This document shows, in pieces, positions 8,302 to 20,500 of a DNA stretch of 64,000 nucleotides. The DNA is from Cognatilysobacter claricitrinus (GTDB lineage Bacteria; Pseudomonadota; Gammaproteobacteria; Xanthomonadales; Xanthomonadaceae): assembly GCF_045866565.1 (NCBI RefSeq), contig NZ_BAAFZV010000002.1, positions 744,001 through 808,000 on the forward strand, in the 5' to 3' direction. Numbering within the stretch: the first letter of the stretch is position 1; every line of letters starts with the position of its first letter. The notes beneath the pieces are model-generated. The model was given only the letters and a program-made list of their open reading frames with translations, was not told the origin of the DNA and searched no databases. The position numbers and the translations under genes were made by a program.

Positions 8302-8321
8302 GGCCCGGCTTCGGCCGGGCC
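8302..8321 (+). terminator. UUCG-capped hairpin after FKBP genes
   Basis: Eight-base-pair GC stem (GGCCCGGC / GCCGGGCC) closed by a TTCG tetraloop, six bases after the FKBP stop and 20 before ugd. No T run follows, so termination would be weak or it may protect the 3' end of the mRNA. Confidence 0.45.
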
Positions 8322-8340
8322 GCATCATTCGGAGCACGCG

Positions 8341-9678
8341 ATGCGCGTCACCATCTTCGGTACCGGTTACGTCGGACTCGTCACCGGCACGTGCCTCGCG
8401 GACGTCGGCCACGACGTCGTGTGCGTCGATATCGATGCAGGCAAGGTCGCCGCGCTGCAGCGTGGCGAGATCCCGATCTTCGAGCCCGGCCTCGCGCCGA
8501 TGGTGCGCGCGAACCACGCCGCCGGCCGACTGCAATTCACCACCGACGCCGCCGAAGCGATCGTAAGCGGCGAGGTCATCTTCATCGCGGTCGGCACGCC
8601 GCCGGGCGAAGACGGCAGCGCCGACCTGCAATACGTGCTCGCTGTCGCGCGGACGATCGGCAAGTACCTCGAACGTCCGGGCGTGGTCGTCAACAAGTCG
8701 ACCGTTCCCGTCGGCACTGCGGACAAGGTGCGTGATGCGATCGCGTCGGAACTCGCTGCGCGTGGCGTCGACATCGAATTCGGCGTCGCGTCGAATCCGG
8801 AGTTCCTGAAGGAAGGCGACGCGGTCAACGACTTCATGCGCCCGGATCGCATCGTCATCGGTGCGAGCGACGCGCAGGTCGTCGATCGCCTCAAGCGCCT
8901 GTATGCGCCGTTCAATCGCAACCACGAGCGCATCGTGGTGATGGACGTGCGCTCCGCCGAGCTGACGAAGTACGCGGCGAACGCGATGCTCGCGACCAAG
9001 ATTTCGTTCATGAACGAAATGGCGAACATCGCCGAGCGCGTCGGTGCCGACATCGAGATGGTGCGACACGGCATCGGCTCCGATCCGCGCATCGGCTGGC
9101 ATTTCATCTACCCGGGCGCCGGTTACGGCGGATCGTGTTTTCCGAAGGACGTGCAGGCGTTGGCGCGCACCGCGCAAGGCGTCGGTTACGACGCGGCGTT
9201 GCTGCAGGCGGTGGAAGCGGTCAACGCGCGCCAGAAGCAGCACCTGTTCGAGCTGATCGGGCGTCATTACGGCGGCAACGTCGCCGGCAAGACGTTCGCG
9301 GTGTGGGGCCTTGCGTTCAAGCCCAATACCGACGACATGCGCGAGGCATCGAGCCGCGTGCTGCTGAAGCAGTTGTGGGACGCCGGTGCCAAGGTGCGCG
9401 CCTATGACCCCGAAGCGCGCGAGGAGACGCATCGCATCTTCGGCGACCGCGACGACCTGGTGCTGTGCGACAGCGCGAATGCCGCGCTTGCCGATGCCGA
9501 CGCGCTCGTCGTCATCACCGAGTGGAAGCAGTTCCGCAGCCCGGATTTCAGCCGCCTGCGCGCGGGCCTCGCCGACGCCGTGCTGTTCGACGGTCGCAAT
9601 CTCTACCACCCCGACGAAGTCGAAGCGGCGGGCCTGGCGTACTACGGCATCGGCCGTGGGCGCTCGGTCATTGCATGA
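8341..9678 (+). CDS. ugd: UDP-glucose 6-dehydrogenase
   Basis: Oxidises UDP-glucose to UDP-glucuronate with two NAD, supplying uronic acid for surface polysaccharide. At 445 residues it has the usual three parts: N-terminal NAD-binding fold with GTGYVGLVTG at 8-17, a middle helical domain with FMNEMANI and the catalytic cysteine at 266 in GGSCFPKD, and a C-terminal UDP-binding fold (AFKPNTDDMREASS). The ATG at 8341 follows GGAG. The gene overlaps slyX by 4 bp (ATGA). GDP-mannose dehydrogenase belongs to the same superfamily but the sequence matches UDP-glucose dehydrogenases better. Confidence 0.94.
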   Translation: MRVTIFGTGYVGLVTGTCLADVGHDVVCVDIDAGKVAALQRGEIPIFEPGLAPMVRANHAAGRLQFTTDAAEAIVSGEVIFIAVGTPPGEDGSADLQYVLAVARTIGKYLERPGVVVNKSTVPVGTADKVRDAIASELAARGVDIEFGVASNPEFLKEGDAVNDFMRPDRIVIGASDAQVVDRLKRLYAPFNRNHERIVVMDVRSAELTKYAANAMLATKISFMNEMANIAERVGADIEMVRHGIGSDPRIGWHFIYPGAGYGGSCFPKDVQALARTAQGVGYDAALLQAVEAVNARQKQHLFELIGRHYGGNVAGKTFAVWGLAFKPNTDDMREASSRVLLKQLWDAGAKVRAYDPEAREETHRIFGDRDDLVLCDSANAALADADALVVITEWKQFRSPDFSRLRAGLADAVLFDGRNLYHPDEVEAAGLAYYGIGRGRSVIA

Positions 9679-9905
9679 GCGACGCGACGCTCGACGACCG
9701 CCTGGTCGAACTGGAAACGCGTCTCTCGTTCCAGGAACACTCGCTGGGCGAGCTCAGCGACGCGCTCGCCGACCTGCGCTCGGAAAACGCGCGCCTGGTA
9801 CTGATGCTGCAACGCGCGCTCGACGAGCTGCGGCAGGTTCGTGCCGGCCTTTCCAGTGATCTCACGGGTGATCCGAGCCTCGAGCCGCCGCCCCCGCACT
9901 ATTGA
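9675..9905 (+). CDS. slyX: SlyX-family coiled-coil protein
   Basis: A 76-residue protein that is almost wholly a predicted coiled coil (heptads from LDDRLVELETRLSFQE through LQRALDELRQVR) with a Pro-rich end, EPPPPHY, which is the typical SlyX ending. SlyX proteins are widespread in proteobacteria and have no firm function. The ATG overlaps the ugd stop by 4 bp, so translation is likely coupled. The longer open frame upstream is inside ugd and is not used. Confidence 0.88.
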   Translation: MSDATLDDRLVELETRLSFQEHSLGELSDALADLRSENARLVLMLQRALDELRQVRAGLSSDLTGDPSLEPPPPHY

Positions 9906-9914
9906 TCCATCGTC

Positions 9915-10538
9915 ATGACCGACAGCCTTCGCGACCAGCTCCTCGGCCTCGGCTTCAAGCCGGCGCCCAAACCCGAGAAACGCCCCGAGCGACCGGCCAA
10001 GACCGGTGCGCCGCCGCGTCGCGACGACCGTCGGCCCGCCGGGAAGGGCGCGCGGCCGCCGGGCAAGCCGTCCGGCCCGCGTAGCGATGCGCCGCGGCGT
10101 GCCCGCTCGCAGGAAGAGATCGACCTTGGCAAGGCGTATGCGCTGCGCGCGCAGAAAGAGAAGGACGAACGCATCGCTGCCGAAGCCGCGCGCCAGGAAG
10201 AAGCGCGCAAGCGCCGCGAGGCGCGCGTCAAGCTCGCCGAATTCCTGAAGGACAAGTCGCTCAACGACAAGGACGCCGAGATCGCGCGTCACTTCCCGTA
10301 CGGCGGCAAGATCAAGCGCATCTACGTCAACACGGAGCAGCTGCGCGCGCTCAACGCAGGCGAGCTCGGGGTGTTGCAGCTCGATGGTCGCTACGTGCTG
10401 GTGACCGTGCCGGTGCTGGACGAGGCGGAAGCGATCTTCCCGCAGGCCGTCGCGCTGCGCGTCGATCCGAACGCGACGCCCGGCGACGACCCCTACAGCG
10501 ATCCGCAGTACCAGGTGCCGGACGACCTGGTCTGGTGA
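9915..10538 (+). CDS. DUF2058 family protein
   Basis: Cytosolic protein of 207 residues related to E. coli YaiL. The N-terminus SLRDQLLGLGF is the characteristic opening, followed by a long basic Pro/Arg/Lys region (about 15-60), a charged helical stretch rich in Arg/Glu/Ala (60-110), and a globular C-terminal part with HFPYGGKIKRIYVN and QLDGRYVLVTVPV. Family members are annotated as nucleoprotein or polynucleotide-associated, which the basic region would fit, but no activity is established. It starts 9 bp after slyX and ends 4 bp before the convergent YiiX-like gene. Confidence 0.85.
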   Translation: MTDSLRDQLLGLGFKPAPKPEKRPERPAKTGAPPRRDDRRPAGKGARPPGKPSGPRSDAPRRARSQEEIDLGKAYALRAQKEKDERIAAEAARQEEARKRREARVKLAEFLKDKSLNDKDAEIARHFPYGGKIKRIYVNTEQLRALNAGELGVLQLDGRYVLVTVPVLDEAEAIFPQAVALRVDPNATPGDDPYSDPQYQVPDDLVW

Positions 10539-10542
10539 TGCG

Positions 10543-11205
10543 TTAGTCGACGCCCAGCGCGTCGGCGGCTTCGTGTATCACGCGTCGCACTTTCGATACG
10601 CCGAGATCGCGCACGAGCCGGTGCGCCGTGTGCGGATGCGGTGATTGCGCAATGTCGTGCGGCGTGACGTTCTTGCCCGGCACATCGGGCAGCAACTCGA
10701 TGCCCGCGCTCGCGTAGCAGTGCTGCACCAGCGCCGAGCAGTACAGCGCGCCTTCGCGGGCGAGCAGGTTGTCGCGGCGTCGCAGGCGCGTGCTGTGCAT
10801 GCCCAGCAAGGTGCCGACCAGCTCGCGGATCGAGTAATGCGCGAGCCCGGCGACCACGTCGAGCGCGGCGGTATGGCATGCGGTGACCTGCGCGGCATCC
10901 AGCCCGAAATCGAGCACCGCGACGTTCGGGAACGCGTCGTCGTCGAAGTAGCGGTCCAGGCGATTTTCCTGCGCGCCGAGCCGCATCTGGCGGTAGCGAA
11001 CGTCGAGGTCGGACTCGACCACCCACCAGCGTCCGTCGACGCGCTTTTCCGTGAACAGGAACGCGTGCGACCACAGGCTGCGATGCCCGTCCGCGGTCAG
11101 CGGCGCCTGCGCCTTGCGGATCAGCCGGCTGACCGGATCGCGGCCGCCGCACAGCCCGATTCGTCCCGGGCCGGCGTGTTCGAGAAGGAATCGCGCGTTG
11201 TCCAT
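10543..11205 (-). CDS. YiiX-like permuted papain-fold (C92-type) protein
   Basis: Protein of 220 residues resembling the permuted NlpC/P60 (YiiX/YaeF, peptidase C92) group. In these the catalytic His comes before the Cys: here SHAFLF in the first third and YCSALVQHCY in the last third, with GRIGLCGGRDPVSRLI at the start. There is no signal peptide, so it should be cytosolic. It follows metH2 by 29 bp on the same strand and may be the last gene of the methionine operon. Members are thought to hydrolyse amide or thioester bonds (lipid or peptide), but the substrate here is unknown. Confidence 0.65.
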   Translation of the reverse strand: MDNARFLLEHAGPGRIGLCGGRDPVSRLIRKAQAPLTADGHRSLWSHAFLFTEKRVDGRWWVVESDLDVRYRQMRLGAQENRLDRYFDDDAFPNVAVLDFGLDAAQVTACHTAALDVVAGLAHYSIRELVGTLLGMHSTRLRRRDNLLAREGALYCSALVQHCYASAGIELLPDVPGKNVTPHDIAQSPHPHTAHRLVRDLGVSKVRRVIHEAADALGVD

Positions 11206-11234
11206 GTCGCAGGCAATCTGGGCGACGTGCGCCG

Positions 11235-13979
<2,745 letters not shown>

Positions 13980-14034
13980 CGGTCTGCAATGCGGGCGACG
14001 TCTCGCGACGTCGCGTGTGATTCGGCGGCTTCGA

Positions 14035-15125
<1,091 letters not shown>

Positions 15126-15129
<4 letters not shown>

Positions 15130-16085
15130 CGGGTGGGCCTCCCGCGCGTGCCGGCGTCCGGCTTGCGCGCGATGATCGAGAGCACTTCGAAATGCGGTGG
15201 GCGGCGCTCGCGGGTGACGACGCCGCTGCTGAGCACGTCCAGTCCGGCCTTGGTCGCGAACCGCTGCAGGTCCTTTTCGCTGAAGCCGAGGTTGACGTGG
15301 CCGTACGCTTCGACGACCGCGCGATGCTCGTGCTTCGCGAGGCTGCTGAGCAGCAGGCGCCCGCCCGGGCGCAGCACGCGCGCAGCCTCCGCGACGGCCT
15401 TGGCCGGTTCGTCGGCGTAGGTGAGGGCGTGCATCAGCACGACGAGGTCGAACGTGCCGTCGTCGAACGACAGCGCATGCATGTCGCCTTCGTGCACTTC
15501 GACGTTGCTCAGGCGGCGCAAACGTTCGGACGCCGCCAGCACGACCTTGCTACTGGCGTCGAGGCAGACGTAGCGGCTCGAATGTGGCGCGATGAGCTCG
15601 GCAAGCACGCCGTCGCCGGAGGCGATATCCAGCACGTCGCCGGTTTCCATCAGCGGCAGCGCGGAGCGCGCGAGGGCTTCCCACGTGCGGCCCGGCGAGT
15701 AGTGCCGTTCCATGTCCCCGGCCACGGTGTCGGCCCAGTTCTGCTCGACGGCGCGGGCGGCGAGGACGCCGGGCACGCGCTCGGCGTCCTGGCGCAGCAG
15801 CGGGTCGTCGCTGCCGTCGCGCAGCATCCGCCACAGGGACGACTGCGCGGGGTCGAGCGATTCGTCGTCGAAACGATAGTAGGCCGACACGCCGGCGCGG
15901 CGGTCGCGCACCAAACCGGCGTCCTTGAGGCGGGCGAGGTGCGTCGACACGCGCGGCTGGGCGAGGCGGGTGATCGACGACAGCTCGGCGACGGTGAGCT
16001 CTTCGTGCTCGAGCAGCGCGAGCAGGCGCACGCGGGTCGCGTCGGCGAAGGTCTTGAGCTGGCCCGACCAGGCTTCGAGGTCCAT
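15126..16085 (-). CDS. ArsR-type regulator fused to SAM methyltransferase domain (SahR-like)
   Basis: A 319-residue fusion: an N-terminal ArsR winged helix (about 5-85, with ITRLAQPRVSTHLARLKDAGLV) and a C-terminal class I methyltransferase fold (VLDIASGDGVLAELI for SAM, VLMHALTYADEP, LRPGGRLLLSSL). This architecture matches SahR, which senses S-adenosylhomocysteine and controls methionine-cycle genes; its position as first gene before metH supports that. I prefer ATG 16085; a TTG at 16100 would place the start inside the operator-like dyad. No clear ribosome site precedes either. It could also be a real methyltransferase. Confidence 0.85.
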
Positions 16086-16093
16086 GCGGCTAT

Positions 16094-16121
16094 TTATCAA
16101 CGTATCGCGATAGAGCGATAA
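16094..16121 (-). promoter_or_regulatory. nested dyad operator before the metH operon
   Basis: A perfect 10-bp palindrome TATCGCGATA (16103-16112) is flanked at equal distance by TTATC and GATAA, so that inner and outer repeats share one axis (TTATC-N4-TATCGCGATA-N4-GATAA). It lies 8 bases upstream of the regulator start and is probably its autoregulatory operator, also controlling metH. Confidence 0.65.
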
Positions 16122-16225
16122 GTGTCGTCCCGAGCGTCGCGGGGGTCAAGCGGGAGGCGGCCGCAACGTGCATCCCGGTACAATTCGCGGGCTTTGCAGT
16201 CATCCGCCCAATTCGAGGTGCCGAC

Positions 16226-17386
16226 GTGGATTTCCGCTTCACCGAAGAGCAGTTGATGATCCAGGACGTGGCGCGGCGCATCGCGCAGGAGAAGATCGCG
16301 CCGAGCGCCGAGCACTTCGACCGCACGGGCGAGTTCCCGCTCGAAAACATCCGCACGTTGGGCGAGAACGGCCTGATGGGCATCGAGGTGCCGGCCGAGT
16401 ACGGCGGCGCGGGCATGGACCCGGTGAGCTACGTGCTCGCGATGGTCGAGATCGCCGCGGCCGACGCCGCGCATTCGACGATCATGTCGGTCAACAACTC
16501 GCTGTTCTGCAACGGCATCCTCAAGTACGGCACCGAAGCGCAGAAGCAGCTTTATGTGCGTGCGATCGCCGAAGGCCGCGAGATCGGCGCGTTCGCGCTG
16601 ACCGAACCGCAATCCGGCTCCGACGCCACCGCCATGCGCTGCAAGGCGACCAAGCAGCCCGACGGCACCTACATCGTCAACGGAAAGAAGAGCTGGATCA
16701 CGTCCGGCCCGGTCGCGAAGTACATCGTGCTGTTCGCGATGACCGACGCCGACAAGGGCGCGCGCGGCATCACCGCGTTCATGGTCGACACCGCCCGCGC
16801 CGGCTTCGGTCGCGGCAAGACGGAGCCCAAGCTCGGCATCCGTGCGTCGGCGACGTGCGAGATCGAATTCAACGACTACGTCGTGCAGCCCGATGAAGTG
16901 CTGGGCGCGGAAGGCGAGGGCTTCAAGATCGCGATGAGCGTGCTGGACGCCGGCCGTATCGGCATCGCGTCGCAGGCCATCGGCCTTTCGCGTGCCGCGT
17001 ACGACGCGACGCTGGCTTACGTCAAGGAACGCAAGGCCTTCGGCGCGCCGATCGGCACGTTCCAGATGACGCAGGCGAAGATCGCCGACATGAAGTGCAA
17101 GCTCGACGCGTCGCTGCTGCTCACGCTGCGCGCGGCGTGGCAGAAGGGCGAGTTCGACAAGGGCGGCGCGCGTTTCAGCACCGAAGCGGCTGTCGCCAAG
17201 CTCACGTCCTCGGAGGCGGCCATGTGGATCACCCATCAGGCGTTGCAGATCCACGGCGGCATGGGCTATTCGAAGGAGATGCCGATCGAGCGCTATTTCC
17301 GCGACGCGAAGATCACCGAGATCTACGAGGGCACGAGCGAGATCCAGCGCCTCGTGATCGCGCGCAACGAGACGGGCCTGCGCTGA
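16226..17386 (+). CDS. acyl-CoA dehydrogenase (short/branched-chain type)
   Basis: FAD enzyme of 386 residues that introduces a trans-2 double bond into acyl-CoA. The start is GTG 16226, preceded by GAGG. Signatures are GAFALTEPQSGSD (FAD/substrate loop), KSWITSG, RIGIASQAIGLSRAAYD, and the end motif IHGGMGYSKEMPIERYFRDAKITEIYEGTSEIQ given here in pieces: YSKEMPIERYFRDAKI then EIYEGTSEI. The catalytic base is Glu368 in IYEGT. The acidic residue in this position and the overall length fit butyryl-CoA or isobutyryl/2-methylbutyryl-CoA dehydrogenases. It stands alone, so the pathway (fatty acid versus branched amino acid) cannot be settled. Confidence 0.88.
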   Translation: MDFRFTEEQLMIQDVARRIAQEKIAPSAEHFDRTGEFPLENIRTLGENGLMGIEVPAEYGGAGMDPVSYVLAMVEIAAADAAHSTIMSVNNSLFCNGILKYGTEAQKQLYVRAIAEGREIGAFALTEPQSGSDATAMRCKATKQPDGTYIVNGKKSWITSGPVAKYIVLFAMTDADKGARGITAFMVDTARAGFGRGKTEPKLGIRASATCEIEFNDYVVQPDEVLGAEGEGFKIAMSVLDAGRIGIASQAIGLSRAAYDATLAYVKERKAFGAPIGTFQMTQAKIADMKCKLDASLLLTLRAAWQKGEFDKGGARFSTEAAVAKLTSSEAAMWITHQALQIHGGMGYSKEMPIERYFRDAKITEIYEGTSEIQRLVIARNETGLR

Positions 17387-17424
17387 GCCCGCGATGAGCA
17401 CGTCGCCGGCGATGCGGCGTCGAG

Positions 17425-17470
17425 GCCCGGGCCACCGCCCGGGCACGATGCCGGCGCCGGCGTTTCCTTT
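17425..17470 (+). terminator. GC hairpins followed by T-rich stretch after acyl-CoA dehydrogenase
   Basis: A 7-bp stem (GCCCGGG / CCCGGGC, 17425-17444) is followed by a self-complementary GCCGGCGCCGGC and then TTTCCTTTTT. Together they plausibly end the dehydrogenase transcript before the glutamate dehydrogenase gene, but the spacing between the first stem and the T run is long. Confidence 0.4.
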
Positions 17471-17522
17471 TTGAAGGATCCGAACGCCGGCGTACGGATG
17501 CCGGCACAGGGAGTCGCCCCGC

Positions 17523-20500
17523 ATGACCACCAAACGCACCGCTTCCCGCACCACCCGCCGCGCCGACAACGGCGCTGTCGTCGACCAGATCGTCGCGGCG
17601 CTCGGCACGCTGCCGAAGGCGCAGCAGGATCTCGCCGAAGCCTTCGCGCGCGTCTTCTACAAGCGCATGACGACGGACGAATTCCCGCAGCATTCGCCGG
17701 AAGCCTGGGCCGCGCTGGCCGCGGGCTTCGTCGAATTCATGCGTACCCGCAAGCCGGGCACGGCACTCATCCGACTGTTCAACCCGACGCTGCGCGCGAA
17801 CGGTTGGGAATCCGCGCACACCGTGCTGCAGATCGCGAACGACGACATGCCGTTCCTCGTCGACTCGGTGACGCTCGCGCTCGCCGAACGCGGCATCGCG
17901 GTGCATGTGCTCGGCCACCCGGTGGTGCCGGTCGCGCGTGATCGCGCCGGTCGCGTCACGGGTATCGGCGAGGGCAAGCCCGAGTCGCTGATGCACCTGG
18001 AGATCGATCGTCAGAGTGTCGAGGCGATGGCCGAGATCGAGACGGCCGTGCGTCGCGTGCTCGAGGACGTGCGCGCGATGGTGCACGACTGGTCGGCGAT
18101 GCAGACCAAGATGCTGCAGGTGGCGGACGAGCTTGGTGAGCGCCGCTCGCCGCTGCCGGCCGAGAACCTGCACGAGGCGCAGGAGTTCCTGCGCTGGGCC
18201 GCCAACAACCACTTCACGTTCCTTGGCTTCCGCGAATACGAAGTCGTCAAGCAGGGCAAGCAGGAAGTGTTGCAGGCCGTGTCGGGCACGGGCCTTGGCC
18301 TGCTTAGGGGCGAAGAGCGCGGCAAGCCGCGTCCGCTGTCGACGCTGGCCGCGCACTACATGGAGCACTCCGGCGCGGTCGATGCGCTGATTCTCACCAA
18401 GACCAACGCGCGCGCCACGGTGCACCGCCGCGGCTACATGGACTACATCGGCGTGCTCAGCTTCGACAAGGCGGGCAAGCCGGTGCGCGAGGAGCGCTTC
18501 CTTGGCCTGTTCACGTCGAGCGCGTACAGCCGTCGCCCGTGGGACATCCCGATGGTGCGCCGTCGCTACGAGCACGTCATGCAGAAGTCGGGCCTACCGG
18601 ACGACGGCCACAGCGGCAAGGCGCTGCGCCACATCCTCGAGACGCTGCCGCGCGACGAGCTGTTCCAGTCGGGCGAGGACGAGCTGTTCCGCACCGGCAT
18701 GGGCGTGCTCGGGCTGCAGGAGCGCGTGCGCAGCCGCATCTTCATGCGCCGCGACAAGTACGGCCGTTTCTACTCGGCGCTCGTCTACATCCCGCGCGAT
18801 CGCTTCAACACCGAAGTGCGCCTGCGCATCGAAACGATGCTTAAGGAGATGCTCAACGCCGAGCATGTCGATTCCTCGGTGCAGCTCGGCGAGTCGCCGC
18901 TCGCGCAGCTGCACATCATGGTGCGTCCGAAGCCGGCCGACGGCCATTCGGGCACCGTGCCGGACGTCGACGTCGCCGCGATCGAAGCGCGCCTTGCGCA
19001 GATCGTGCGTAACTGGGCGGACGACCTGCGCGACCAGCTGATCGCGCGTCATGGCGAGAACATCGGCCTGCCGCTCGCGAATGCGTACGGCCGGGCGCTG
19101 CCTGCGGGCTACATCGAGAACGTCTCCGCGGAAGTCGCCGCGAACGATGTCGAGCATCTCGCTGCGCTGTCCGGTGCGGACGACCTGCGCCTGAATCTCT
19201 ATCGCCGTCACCATGGCGAGGGCGGCCTGCGCTTCAAGTTCTACCGCGAAGGTGACGACATCCCGCTGTCGGATGCGTTGCCGATGATGGAGAACATGGG
19301 CCTGCGCGTGATCGCGGAGCATCCGTACCGCATCGAAGCCGCGGGCAAGGTGTTCTTCATCCAGGACTTCGAGGTCGAGTACCCGCGCGCGCTCGAAGTC
19401 ACCGAGATCGACCAGGACTTCGAGGAAGCTTTCGCCGCCATCTGGCGCGGGCAGGCCGAGAACGACGGTTTCAATCGCCTGATCCTCGCCGCCGGCATGT
19501 CGTGGCGACAGGTCGCGATGCTGCGCGCGTACTGCAAGTACCTGCTGCAGGTCGGCGTGCCGTTCTCGCAGGCGTACATGGAGCAGACGCTGTCGCGCTA
19601 TCCGATGATCGCGCGCCTGCTCGTCGAACTGTTCGAAGCCCGCTTCGACCCGGCGACTGGCAAGGAAAGCAAGGCCGAGATCCGCGCCGGCATGCAGAAG
19701 TTCGAAGCGCAGCTGGTGCGTCTTGCGGGCGACGACGCCGCATTGTCCGCCGCTGCGAAGCCCGTCATCGAAGCCCGCGCCGGCAAGCGCGAAGGCCAGC
19801 TGCAGGCCGCGCGCGACGCGATCTTCGGGCTGATGGATCGCGTCTCCAGTCTCGACGAAGACCGCATCCTGCGCAGCTTCATGGGCGTCATCGAAGCGAC
19901 GCTGCGCACGAGCTATTACCAGAGCGAGCGCGGCGGCGCGTCCACCGGCTACGTCAGCTACAAGTTCGACTCCGCCAAGGTGCCGGACCTGCCGAAGCCG
20001 CGCCCGTATCGCGAGATCTTCGTATACGGCCCGCGCGTGGAAGGCGTGCACCTGCGCTTCGGCCCGGTCGCGCGTGGTGGTTTGCGCTGGTCGGATCGTC
20101 GCGAGGACTTCCGCACCGAAGTGCTGGGCCTCGTGAAGGCGCAGATGGTGAAGAACACCGTGATCGTGCCGGTCGGTTCGAAGGGCGGCTTCTTCGTGAA
20201 GCGCCCGCCGGCGGGTGGTGATCGCGACGCGATCCAGGCCGAAGGCATCGCCTGCTACAAGATGTTCATCAACGGCCTGCTGGACATCACCGACAACATC
20301 GTCGACGGCAAGATCATCGCGCCGAACGACGTCGTGCGTTACGACAACGATGACCCGTACCTCGTCGTGGCCGCCGACAAGGGCACCGCGACGTTCTCCG
20401 ACATCGCCAACGGTATCGCGCGCGAGCATGGTTTCTGGCTCGACGACGCGTTCGCGTCGGGCGGCTCGGTCGGTTACGACCACAAGGGCATGGGCATCAC

